A DNA stretch of 45,178 nt from Gemmatimonadota bacterium. Its GTDB lineage: Bacteria > Gemmatimonadota > Gemmatimonadetes > Gemmatimonadales > Gemmatimonadaceae. The DNA is taken from positions 1 through 45,178 of the forward strand of contig CANHNQ010000014.1 of the NCBI GenBank assembly GCA_947462095.1. Reading direction: 5' to 3'. This document shows positions 1 through 9,106 of the stretch, piece after piece (position 1 is the first letter of the stretch; each line of letters starts with the position of its first letter). The notes below the pieces were generated by a model that saw only the letters and a list, made by a program, of their open reading frames with translations, was not told the DNA's origin and did no database searches. The translations under genes were made by a program, and so were the position numbers.

Positions 1-422
1 GCCGCCTTGAGCGCCGCCTTGCACGCGTCGAGCGTGGCGAAATCGCGCACGATCATCTCGCTCAGCTGGCCGCTTGGCGCGACTGACGTTGCACTCCCCG
101 GCGCCAGCAGCCCCCAGTACAGCGCGTGATTGGCGTGGCCGCCGCCATTGTTGCGGATCGCCGTCTGCACCGCCGCCGGCCACTTGCGCAGCCCCATCAG
201 CAACTCACCCAGCGTGTACTGATGCAGATCGGGAAACGCCTCCAGCGCCTTGTTCAGATTCGTCACGTATGCCGCATGATGACGGTCGTGGTGAATCGTC
301 ATCGTCTGCGCATCGATCGCGGGCTCGATGGCCTTCGCATCATAGCCCAACGCGGGCAGCACGAACGGATAGCGCTGCGCCAACACCTCATCGGCCCGCG
401 CGAACAACGAACGAACGCTCAT
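1..422 (-). CDS. sod: Superoxide dismutase (Fe/Mn type), N-terminal part, truncated by the window edge
   Basis: Reverse-strand translation MSVRSLFARADEVLAQRYPFVLPALGYDAKAIEPAIDAQTMTIHHDRHHAAYVTNLNKALEAFPDL...NNGGGHANHALYWGLLAP contains the classic MnSOD/FeSOD N-terminal signatures. Confidence 0.93.
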   Translation of the reverse strand, partial: MSVRSLFARADEVLAQRYPFVLPALGYDAKAIEPAIDAQTMTIHHDRHHAAYVTNLNKALEAFPDLHQYTLGELLMGLRKWPAAVQTAIRNNGGGHANHALYWGLLAPGSATSVAPSGQLSEMIVRDFATLDACKAALKA

Positions 423-444
423 CACGTCTCCCAAAGAAAAAAGC

Positions 445-1788
445 TCAGTACTTCGCCAGGTAGCGTTCGAGCTCCCAGGCACTCACCTGCTGGTTGTACT
501 CGCGCCACTCGGCGCGCTTTGCGGCCAGAAACTGCTCGGTGATGTGTTCGCCCAGGGCTTCCCGCATCACGTCGCTTTTCTCCAACTCGTCGCACGCTTC
601 ACTGAGATCCTGCGGCAGGTCATCCACCCGCAATCGACGACGCTCGCGGAACGACATCTCCCAGATGTTCGTGTTCACCGGTTCGCGCCAATCCGCCCGC
701 GTCTCGACGCCGTCGAGCCCCGCCGCCAGCATGGCCGTCAACGCAAGATACGGGTTCGCACTGGGATCCGGCGTCCGCAATTCCAGACGGGTCCCCATAC
801 CACGGCGCTCCGGCACGCGGATCATCGGCGAGCGGTTGCGCATGCTCCACGCCACGTTCACCGGCGCCTCGAACCCCGGCACGAGGCGTTTGTAGGAATT
901 CACCAGAGGATTCGTGACCGCGCACAGGGCACGGGCGTGCTTGAGCAAGCCGCCGATGTAGTGGAGCGCCGTGAGGCTCAACTCCCACTCGCGCTGCGGA
1001 TCCCAGAACGCGTTCTGTCCCGCCGCGAACAGCGATTGATGCGTATGCATGCCGCTGCCGTTCTGCCCGAACACCGGCTTCGGCATGAACGAGGCGATCA
1101 ACTTGAACTGCCGCGCCACCTGCTTCACCACGAAGCGGAACGTGGCAATGTTGTCGGCCGTGCGAAGCGCATCGGCGTACCGGAAGTCGATCTCGTGTTG
1201 CCCGTGTGCCACTTCGTGGTGCGACGCCTCCACTTCAAAGCCCATCTGCTCGAGCGTGTCCACGATCGCCCGGCGCGCTTCCTCACCAAGGTCCATCGGC
1301 GCCAGATCGAAGTAGCCGCCCACGTCGTGCGTATCGGTGGCCGGACGTCCGTCCTCCGTCGGCTTGAACAGAAAGAACTCGGCCTCCATGCCGGCATTCA
1401 TCACGAAGCCCAACTCGGCCGCGCGCGCCACCTGCCGCTTGAGCACATACCGCGGATCCCCCTCGAACGGGGTACCGTCGGGCCGATTCACATCGCAGAT
1501 CACCCGCCCCACGCGCGCCGACGGTTCACCCCACGGGAAGATCTGAAACGTGGTCAGATCGGGGGCCAGCAGCATGTCGGACTCCTCGACCCGCACGAAG
1601 CCTTCGATGCTCGACCCGTCGAACATGATGTCGCCCTGCAGCGCCTTCCTGAACTGCGACGACGGGATTTCGACGTTCTTGATCACGCCCAGAATATCCG
1701 TGAACTGCAGGCGCAGAAAACGCACCTGGTGCGCCTCCGCCAGTTCGAGAATGTCAGTCGCGGTGGCGCCCGCCAGTGAGGCAGGCAC
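445..1788 (-). CDS. glnA: Glutamine synthetase type I
   Basis: FTDILGVIKNVEIPSSQF, MFDGSSIEGFVRVEESDM, NGSGMHTHQSLF, NRSPMIRVP motifs. The track ORF (to 2964) is over-extended; a GTG start at 1788 gives 447 aa. Confidence 0.95.
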   Translation of the reverse strand: MPASLAGATATDILELAEAHQVRFLRLQFTDILGVIKNVEIPSSQFRKALQGDIMFDGSSIEGFVRVEESDMLLAPDLTTFQIFPWGEPSARVGRVICDVNRPDGTPFEGDPRYVLKRQVARAAELGFVMNAGMEAEFFLFKPTEDGRPATDTHDVGGYFDLAPMDLGEEARRAIVDTLEQMGFEVEASHHEVAHGQHEIDFRYADALRTADNIATFRFVVKQVARQFKLIASFMPKPVFGQNGSGMHTHQSLFAAGQNAFWDPQREWELSLTALHYIGGLLKHARALCAVTNPLVNSYKRLVPGFEAPVNVAWSMRNRSPMIRVPERRGMGTRLELRTPDPSANPYLALTAMLAAGLDGVETRADWREPVNTNIWEMSFRERRRLRVDDLPQDLSEACDELEKSDVMREALGEHITEQFLAAKRAEWREYNQQVSAWELERYLAKY

Positions 1789-1869
1789 GAGGGAACGGCT
1801 CTGAATCGGCACGATTCGATGGAAAAGGAGGAGTACAGGGGTAGCGTATTGTAGTATTTTCCACGCCAC

Positions 1870-2655
1870 ATGACTTCCTCGAATATTTCCGGGGGCTCGG
1901 CCCCGTCTGCCGGCGCGGGTTTCTGCGCGGCCTGTGGCGCGGCCCTCTCCGCCGGCGCCCGCTTCTGCCATCGCTGTGGCACCCCGTTCGGCCAGGGCGC
2001 GCCGCTCATGCGTACGCCCGCCCCCTCCGGTGGCGCGGCAGCGGTGCTCCCGTGGGCCGTCGCCTTCGTGGCCCTGCTCGCGCTCGTGGCCATGGTCGCC
2101 GGCAAGAACTTCGGCGCCGCCAAGGGATCGGGCATCGACGGGTCGGCCAACTCGCTCCCCACGCAGGCCGTCGACGGCGCCGCCGCGGCCCCGTTCGCGC
2201 AGGGCGGTGGCGGCGGAGCGGCACCGAACATCGCCAACCTCTCGCCCGCCGAACGGGCCAACCGGTTGTACACCCGCATCATGGAGTACGCCGAGGCCGG
2301 CAAGGTCGACTCGGTCTCCTTCTTCGCGCCGATGGCCATGGCATCGCACGAGATGCTGCAGGAACCGACAACCGACGAGCGGTATCACTTCGGGCGGATC
2401 GCCGAAGTGACCAACGCGCCGGCCGTCGCGCAGGCACAGGCTGACACGATTCTCAAGGGTTCCCCCAACAACCTCCTGGGGCTGCTCCTCGCCGCCCGCG
2501 CCGCCCGCATGACGGGCAACAACGCGGCCGCGACCGCCTTCGATCAGCGTCTGCTCAAGGCGCTCGAGCCGGAACTGGCCACCCGCCTCCCCGACTACGA
2601 TATGCACCGGGCCGAGATCGACCGCGCGGCCGCGGACGCCCGTCGCCCGAACTGA
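1870..2655 (+). CDS. Membrane protein with N-terminal double zinc ribbon
   Basis: FCAACGAALSAGARFCHRCGTPFG followed by a hydrophobic segment VLPWAVAFVALLALVAMVAG. Confidence 0.75.
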   Translation: MTSSNISGGSAPSAGAGFCAACGAALSAGARFCHRCGTPFGQGAPLMRTPAPSGGAAAVLPWAVAFVALLALVAMVAGKNFGAAKGSGIDGSANSLPTQAVDGAAAAPFAQGGGGGAAPNIANLSPAERANRLYTRIMEYAEAGKVDSVSFFAPMAMASHEMLQEPTTDERYHFGRIAEVTNAPAVAQAQADTILKGSPNNLLGLLLAARAARMTGNNAAATAFDQRLLKALEPELATRLPDYDMHRAEIDRAAADARRPN

Positions 2656-2824
2656 CGCGCGGCCGCGGCCATGTCGGCCAATCGATTGCCGTACCCCCGA
2701 AAGAGTGGTACGGTGATCGAGTGAGGACCGACCACCATTCGGCGCTGTCGCGGAGTGTTCCGCGGGGTCAGTCCACGTCGTGACACGCCTCTCGCCTGAC
2801 ACCCCGCCCGACACGGGGGGGAAC

Positions 2825-5401
2825 ATGCCACAGCGCAACCTCGCCGACACCGCGCAGGCCGCACACGCTGCGGGTGTGAACGCCATCCTGATCAAGACCG
2901 CTCGCGTGCTGGCCAACGCCACCACGCCCGAAGCGCTCCATCGCGGGCTGGCCGCCACCCTCATGCCGGCGCTGCGGGCGGACGGTTTCGCCGTGTACGC
3001 GGCCGATGCACAGCTCCAGACCGCGCGCCTCGAACATCAATGGGGGGTCGCCAGCGTCCCGCGCCAGCGTCTTGAAGCCGCCTTCTGGCGCACGCGACCG
3101 GGCGACGTGGTGCACCACGCCACCTCGATGTTCATCGAGGACCTGAGCACCGAGTCCAACCTCGACGATGTCGGCCAGTCCCTCGTCGAGGCCGGCGTGT
3201 TGTCACTCGCCCTGCTGCCGCTGGTGTTCGACGAGCGGGTCCATGGCGTCCTGGCAATCCGCTATCTCGGCGCGCGACGCTTTGACGACGATGAACGGGA
3301 GCTGCTGACGAACCTTGCCACGCAGGTCGCCCTCGCCTTTCGCAACACGATACAGCTGGGCGAGCTCGAACGGCGCGCCGGTCGATTCGCCCTCCTGGCC
3401 CGGGCACAACAGCAGCTCACCCAGCTCACCAGCGAGGAAAGCCTGCCGCAGGCGATTGCCGAAGCCGTGCAGCTGGTGATTCCCAGCGCGGTGATTCAGG
3501 TCCTCGCCATTGGCGCCGAGGGATTGCAGCGCGTGCTGCACATGGAGGCCGGTCACGTGATCTCGACCGAGCCGCTCCCGCTCACCGACGCACCGCTCGC
3601 GATCAGCACAGCCCAGACGGGCGTCGCCCGGTTGGCGTCACACCTCGAGGCTGGGGCGGGTGTGGCCCGCGGCGCCGTGGAGCTGTGCGCCGCCGTCCGC
3701 TTCGGGCAGCGCAGTGCCGGCGTGATCCGGCTGCTTGGCGCCAAGCCCGACGCGTTCGACATGCAGGACCTCGATTTGCTCACGATCATGGCGCGCCAGG
3801 CCGGCGCCGCCGTGGAAACCGCCCGGTTATTCTCCCAGCAGGACGTCCAGCGCCAGCGCGCCGAGGGAGCTGCCGAACTGGCCCGGGTCACACTGCAGGC
3901 CGTCTCACTGGCCGATGGCGCCGCTGAGCTCCTGCACGTCCTCGACCGGTTCGTCCCCTCGATCGGCAAGGCCATCGGGGTGGCGCGCGCACGGGACGGG
4001 CAGATCGAGTACGTGGCCACCAGTGGCACGCTCGATGTCTTTAAGGGAGGGCGACCGGCCGGCGCGACCCGCGTGAATGAGCTGTCGCCCGACGGACGCC
4101 CCGTCGAGCTGGCGAGCGTCCGCGACGTCGCCCCCGCGAGTGTCGCCGCCTCGCTCCCCGACGAATGGACGCTGGCCGTCCCGCTCGCCGCTCGCGAACG
4201 CAGCCTCGGCATTCTCCTGGTCACGGCGCCACGCGCCGCGCCGCTGCGGCCGCGCGATCGCATCACCCTGCAGCGGCTCTCCGCATCACTCGCCCTCGCC
4301 CTCGATGCGCTCCTCCTCGATGAAGACGAGCGACTCGCCCGTGAGCGCGAACAGCTGCTGGCCACCGCGCTCACCACCATCGACCACCCGATTTTCATTC
4401 TCGATCGCGTGGGCGTCCGCTATGCCAATCCGGCCGCGGCGCGGGAGTATGCGTGGACACAGGCCGAGCTCATGGAGCTGCAGTTCGATCACCTCATCGC
4501 CGGACACGATGCCCGGGAGGGGATGCAGGAAACCGATGGCCTGCTCGAATCCGGGGTGCGCCTGTCGCACGATATCCATCGACGGCGCGATGGCTCGGAA
4601 TTCCCCGCCGCCGTCACCATCAGCCCCCTGACCGGACATGACGGTGAGCGGCTCGGACAGGTCGTCAGCGTTCGCAATGTCAGCCAGGACCGCCGCCTCG
4701 AGGAGCAGCTCCGCCAGACCGAAAAGATGGTCGCCCTCGGTGAACTCGTGGCCGGCGTCGCCCACGAAATCAACAATCCCCTCACCGGGATCTCGGCGTT
4801 TGCACAGATCCTGCTCGAAGAGGAGCTCAGCGACGACCAGCGCGAATCGATCCAGTTGATCAAGCAGGAGAGCGATCGGGCCAAGACCGTGATCAAGGAT
4901 CTGCTCCTGTTCGCTCGCAAAACCGAGCACGGCACCGGCCCGGTCGATATCAACGAGGTGATCGAGCAGTCGGTGCGCCTCCGGGCGTACCCCCTGCGCA
5001 ACGCCGGTGTGCAGGTCGAGCTGCAGCTCGATCCCACCGCCCCCCGCATCAGCGGCGACTCGCAAAAGCTCCAGCAAGTGCTGCTCAACGTCATCGGCAA
5101 CGCCGAACAGGCCATGCTCGGGCGGGAGCAGCGGCGACTGATCATCCGGACCACGCACGACGCCGACCGGGTCGTCATGACCGCGATCGACACGGGCGTC
5201 GGCATGACAGCCGACGTGCGCCGACGCATCTTCGAGCCATTCTACTCCACCAAACCGGCCGGCGCCGGCACGGGGCTGGGCCTCAGCGTCAGCTACGGCA
5301 TCATTCACGCGCATGGTGGAACGATCGGCGTCGAGTCCGAGCCCGAGGTGGGATCAACCGTCACCATCACGCTCCCCGCAGTGCCCTTCGACCGACTATG
5401 A
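2825..5401 (+). CDS. Multi-domain (GAF repeats, PAS) sensor histidine kinase
   Basis: H-box VALGELVAGVAHEINNPLTGI; N/G boxes VIGNAEQAM, DTGVGM, STKPAGAGTGLGLSVSYGIIHAHGG. Start chosen at the internal ATG 2825; track ORF starts at 2780. Confidence 0.9.
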   Translation: MPQRNLADTAQAAHAAGVNAILIKTARVLANATTPEALHRGLAATLMPALRADGFAVYAADAQLQTARLEHQWGVASVPRQRLEAAFWRTRPGDVVHHATSMFIEDLSTESNLDDVGQSLVEAGVLSLALLPLVFDERVHGVLAIRYLGARRFDDDERELLTNLATQVALAFRNTIQLGELERRAGRFALLARAQQQLTQLTSEESLPQAIAEAVQLVIPSAVIQVLAIGAEGLQRVLHMEAGHVISTEPLPLTDAPLAISTAQTGVARLASHLEAGAGVARGAVELCAAVRFGQRSAGVIRLLGAKPDAFDMQDLDLLTIMARQAGAAVETARLFSQQDVQRQRAEGAAELARVTLQAVSLADGAAELLHVLDRFVPSIGKAIGVARARDGQIEYVATSGTLDVFKGGRPAGATRVNELSPDGRPVELASVRDVAPASVAASLPDEWTLAVPLAARERSLGILLVTAPRAAPLRPRDRITLQRLSASLALALDALLLDEDERLAREREQLLATALTTIDHPIFILDRVGVRYANPAAAREYAWTQAELMELQFDHLIAGHDAREGMQETDGLLESGVRLSHDIHRRRDGSEFPAAVTISPLTGHDGERLGQVVSVRNVSQDRRLEEQLRQTEKMVALGELVAGVAHEINNPLTGISAFAQILLEEELSDDQRESIQLIKQESDRAKTVIKDLLLFARKTEHGTGPVDINEVIEQSVRLRAYPLRNAGVQVELQLDPTAPRISGDSQKLQQVLLNVIGNAEQAMLGREQRRLIIRTTHDADRVVMTAIDTGVGMTADVRRRIFEPFYSTKPAGAGTGLGLSVSYGIIHAHGGTIGVESEPEVGSTVTITLPAVPFDRL

Positions 5402-6510
5402 CCAGTCTTCCGGAACACGACCCGATCGTCGCAATCGAAGCCGCCGGTGCGGCGCTCGCACAGGACGCGCTTCGCCGTATTCTCGTCGTCGATGATGAAG
5501 CGACGATCCGGCTGGCCCTCAGTCGTTTTCTGCGCACCCGCAGCTTCGAGGTCGAGGTGGCCGACTCCGGTGCCGCCGCCCTTGAGATGCTGGCCCATCA
5601 CCGCTTCTCATTGATGCTCTGCGATCTCCGGATGCCCGGCATCAGTGGCCTCGACGTGGTCCCACGCGCCCTGGCTCTCGATCCCGACCTCGGGATCATC
5701 ATGCTGACGGCCGTCAATGACGCCGCGAGCGCCACCGAGGCGCTCTCCAGCGGGGCCTTCGATTACCTCACCAAGCCGGTCGAGCTGCCCGACTTGCAGG
5801 CGGCCGTCGAACGCGCAATGATGCGCCGCATCCGCAGCGTGGAACGGCGGGCGGTTGACCGCCTCATTCGAGAGGAAGTGGCGCTCCGCACCGTCCAGCT
5901 GGAGCGTGAGAAGGGGGCGCTCCGCGACATGAGCATCGGGGTCGCCGAGACGCTCATCAACGCCATGGAAGCAAAAGATCTCTACCTGCGCGGCCACTCC
6001 CAGCGCGTGGCGGAAATCGCCGCCGCGATCGCGGTGCATCTCGAGCTGGAAACCACCACCGTCGAGTGCATTCACACCGCCGGCCGCCTGCACGACGTGG
6101 GCAAGATCGGGATTCGCGAAGCGGTCCTCAACAAGCCGGGCCCCCTCACCCACGAGGAGTTCGCCCATGTGAAGGATCACGTGCGGATCGGGCTCGACAT
6201 CCTCTCGCCCCTCCAGCACCTCGGCGATGCCCTCCTCTACATTCGCGACCATCACGAGCACTGGGACGGCGGCGGCTATCCGTTCGGCCGCGCGGCCGAC
6301 GACATCACCATCGGCGGGCGTATTCTCACGGCGGCCGATGCCTTCGATGCGCTCACCTCGCACCGGGCGTATCGCGATCCGATGACGGCCGGCTCGACCC
6401 TTGATTACCTCCGCACCCAAGCCGGGCGCCTGCTCGAACCACGCATTTTCGATGCGCTCAATGCGGTGGTGCGAGGCGGGATCGTGGAAGGAATTCCGCG
6501 GGTCATGTAA
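5398..6510 (+). CDS. Response regulator with HD-GYP output domain
   Basis: Receiver (ILVVDDEATIRLAL...LMLCDLRMPG...YLTKP) plus LHDVGKIGI...HHEHWDGGGYPFG HD-GYP motifs. Overlaps the upstream kinase stop (ATGA). Confidence 0.93.
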   Translation: MTSLPEHDPIVAIEAAGAALAQDALRRILVVDDEATIRLALSRFLRTRSFEVEVADSGAAALEMLAHHRFSLMLCDLRMPGISGLDVVPRALALDPDLGIIMLTAVNDAASATEALSSGAFDYLTKPVELPDLQAAVERAMMRRIRSVERRAVDRLIREEVALRTVQLEREKGALRDMSIGVAETLINAMEAKDLYLRGHSQRVAEIAAAIAVHLELETTTVECIHTAGRLHDVGKIGIREAVLNKPGPLTHEEFAHVKDHVRIGLDILSPLQHLGDALLYIRDHHEHWDGGGYPFGRAADDITIGGRILTAADAFDALTSHRAYRDPMTAGSTLDYLRTQAGRLLEPRIFDALNAVVRGGIVEGIPRVM

Positions 6511-6687
6511 CGGGATGTGGTGCCAGAGTGGGCTCAACGCTTGACTCCCACGATTTTTGTATGTACTTGGTCGGTCTGTTCAGCAGCACACGAAGTCGTG
6601 GGTATCGTGAGCCTCGTCGCCACGGTCGGTCGATGAGCCGGCGCGGTCGACGATCGCGTTCGAACTTTTCCGAGGAGAGGAGGCGTC

Positions 6688-7590
6688 ATGCCGCGTGGCG
6701 ACGAGATTGGGAAGCTCCATCTGATGGATGACGACATGGATGATGTGGGCTACGGCCGCTCGTCGTACGATGAAGATGACGAGGACGGCTACGGCCTCCC
6801 CTCCGAAAACGGCGACTCCCTCTGGGACAGTGCCGACGACGACGACGAGGATGACGACGACGACGATGAGGGCGACAGCTTCGAGGACGAGCTGATCGAC
6901 GACGAGGACGACGAGGACGACATCTTCAGTCGCCCCGTTCGTCGTGGCCCCGGTCGCCCGCCCAAGAATCCGGGCGCGCCCAAGCCGGCCCCGAAGGCGA
7001 AGGCGCCCAAGCCGGAGCCCAAGGTGGAAGTCCCCATCACGATCGACGACATCGACGACATCGACGAGCTCCTGGACGACGAGGCCGAACCGGTCGCCAA
7101 GGCGCCGGCGAAGGCCCCGAAGGCACCCAAGGCCCCGGCCGCCCCGAAGGCGCCCAAGGCCCCGAACGTGCCGGCAGCCCCCAAGGTCGAAGCGCCGGCG
7201 GCACCCGTGGCCAAGCCGGCCCCGAAGGCTCCGAAGGCCCCGAAGGCCCCGGCCAAACCGGCGCCGAAGCCGGCGGCCAAGGCTCCGGCCACGAAGACGG
7301 CCGTGAAGGCCCCCGCCAAGAAGGCACCGGCGAAGGCCCCCGCGAAGGCGCCCGCCAAGGCCGCCAAGAAGGCACCGGCCAAGAAGGCACCGGCCAAGGC
7401 CGCCAAGAAGGCCCCAGCGAAGAAGGCCCCAGCCAAGAAGGCACCGGCGAAGGCCGTCAAGAAGGCGCCGGCCAAGGCGGTCAAGAAAGCGCCGGCCAAA
7501 GCCGCACCGAAGAAGGCCGTCAAGAAGGCCCCCGCCAAGGCCGTCAAGAAAGCCGTCAAGCCCGCCAAGAAGGGCGCAAAGCGCCGGTGA
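6688..7590 (+). CDS. Acidic, AT-hook, Ala/Lys/Pro-rich histone-H1-like DNA-binding protein
   Basis: Asp/Glu-rich N-terminus (DDDDEDDDDDDEGD), AT-hook-like RRGPGRPPKNPG, then a long KAPAKKAPAKAAKKAPAK tail. GAGGAGAGG Shine-Dalgarno upstream of ATG. Confidence 0.85.
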   Translation: MPRGDEIGKLHLMDDDMDDVGYGRSSYDEDDEDGYGLPSENGDSLWDSADDDDEDDDDDDEGDSFEDELIDDEDDEDDIFSRPVRRGPGRPPKNPGAPKPAPKAKAPKPEPKVEVPITIDDIDDIDELLDDEAEPVAKAPAKAPKAPKAPAAPKAPKAPNVPAAPKVEAPAAPVAKPAPKAPKAPKAPAKPAPKPAAKAPATKTAVKAPAKKAPAKAPAKAPAKAAKKAPAKKAPAKAAKKAPAKKAPAKKAPAKAVKKAPAKAVKKAPAKAAPKKAVKKAPAKAVKKAVKPAKKGAKRR

Positions 7591-9104
7591 TGCCGCACAA
7601 CGAGCAGCCGCCGTTCGCGCGGCGGCTGCTCGATGCGCTGCCGCTCACCGTGTGGTCCGTCGATCTCGACGGACGCATCACGGCGGCCAACAGCGCCTGG
7701 TCCAAATTCGCCACGGACAACGGAGCGCCCGGTATCGCCCCAGAAGCGGCGGTCCTCGGGCGCTCCGTGTTCGACAGCGTCGCCGACGACACCTCGCGCG
7801 ACCAGATCGAACGCGCCATGACGCTGCTGCGCGAACGGCGCGTCCCGGTGGTCCGCTGGGAATTCCCCTGCAGCTCGCCCAACGAGGAACGCGTCTTCCT
7901 CATGCAGGTCACCGCGATCGACGACGGCCAACAGGTCTCCGGCTTCGTCTTTTCTACGGTGGACATCACGCCGAGCCACCGCTCGCGCGAGGCCCTGATC
8001 AACACCGGCATCGCCCTCGCCGAGGCGATCTCGCTCGATCGCGTGTATGAAGAAGTCGCGCACCAGCTCCTCCGCGCCGTCCCCTCCACCGGCTTCGTCA
8101 TCGCGCTGGCCGACGACGACACCGCCGAATTCCGCATCACCCACCGGCAAGGCTACGACGCGCACACCAGCGAACAGCTGGAAGTCCGGCTGCTCCGGAC
8201 GTGGCTCGATGCGCTGGCCACCGGGAACGTGACCCGACAGTCGACCAGCGTCGGCCTCGAAATCACGGCCCCGCTCGTCACCGCCGAGGGGGTGCTGGGC
8301 GCTATCACCCTGTACGCCGAACCGATCGAGTCCGAACAGGCGCTCGAAGAGGCGGAACGCGTCCTGTCCGTGATCGCGGCCCAGACCGCCGTGGCCATCG
8401 AGCGTGCCTGGCTCGTGCGACGCGTCGAGTCCAAGCGTCGCCTCGAAGCCATCGGTGAAGTCGCGGCCGGCGTGGCCCATGAGCTGCGCAATCCGCTCTT
8501 CGGAATCTCCTCGGCCGCGCAACTCCTGCAGTTTCGGGCCAGGGAAGACCCGGTCGTCGAAAAGAACGTCGGCCGGATCCTCCGTGAGGTAGAGCGACTC
8601 AGCCGCATGGTCACATCGCTCCTCGAGTTCGGACGCCCCAACGCGGTGCATCTGATTCCGGCGGACCCGGAAGCGGTGTGGGATGACATCCTCGACGGCG
8701 AACGCGCCCGGCTCGACGCGCGTCAGCTCACGATCCGGCGGGTGCGCCCCGAACAGCCGGTACGCAGCCTCATCGACCTCGAACAGCTCGGGCAGGTCTG
8801 CCGCAACATCCTGGTGAATGCCTGCGATGCCGCCCCCGACGGCTCGGAACTCCTGCTGGTCTCTCAGGTATCGCCGGTGGGTGGCTGGCGATGTCGCCTC
8901 ACGAATGCCGGTCCAGCCATTCCCCCCGAGGTGCTACCCCACGTGTTCGAGTTCTTCTATTCGACCAAGACGGGGGGCTCCGGGATCGGCCTGGCCTTGT
9001 GCCAGCGCATCATGGACGAACACGGCGGCACGATCAGCATCGACAGCACCCCCGACGCCGGCACCACGCTCACGCTCACGCTTCCCCCCACGGCGGCCAC
9101 GTGA
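7587..9104 (+). CDS. NtrB-like PAS/GAF sensor histidine kinase
   Basis: AIGEVAAGVAHELRNPLFGI H-box, NILVNACDAAP N-box, STKTGGSGIGLALCQRIMDEHGG G-box. Confidence 0.9.
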   Translation: MMPHNEQPPFARRLLDALPLTVWSVDLDGRITAANSAWSKFATDNGAPGIAPEAAVLGRSVFDSVADDTSRDQIERAMTLLRERRVPVVRWEFPCSSPNEERVFLMQVTAIDDGQQVSGFVFSTVDITPSHRSREALINTGIALAEAISLDRVYEEVAHQLLRAVPSTGFVIALADDDTAEFRITHRQGYDAHTSEQLEVRLLRTWLDALATGNVTRQSTSVGLEITAPLVTAEGVLGAITLYAEPIESEQALEEAERVLSVIAAQTAVAIERAWLVRRVESKRRLEAIGEVAAGVAHELRNPLFGISSAAQLLQFRAREDPVVEKNVGRILREVERLSRMVTSLLEFGRPNAVHLIPADPEAVWDDILDGERARLDARQLTIRRVRPEQPVRSLIDLEQLGQVCRNILVNACDAAPDGSELLLVSQVSPVGGWRCRLTNAGPAIPPEVLPHVFEFFYSTKTGGSGIGLALCQRIMDEHGGTISIDSTPDAGTTLTLTLPPTAAT

Positions 9105-9106
9105 CG

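Noticed and set aside
2689-2716. Short hairpin CCGTACC...GGTACGG after the zinc-ribbon gene
   Set aside because: Short stem and no T-tract; too weak to call a terminator.
1789-2964. N-terminal extension of the glnA ORF to 839 aa
   Set aside because: The extension is not glutamine-synthetase-like and overlaps the zinc-ribbon gene and the kinase start; a start near 1788 gives a normal length.
6547-6603. Inverted repeat CCCACGA...TCGTGGG in the gap before the H1-like gene
   Set aside because: Only 7 bp with a large loop; could easily be chance.
6789-8651. 620-aa minus-strand ORF with Ala/Gly/Phe repeats and poly-Ser
   Set aside because: Reverse reading of the Lys/Ala/Pro and Asp-rich H1-like gene and the adjacent kinase; the repeats come from the sense gene.
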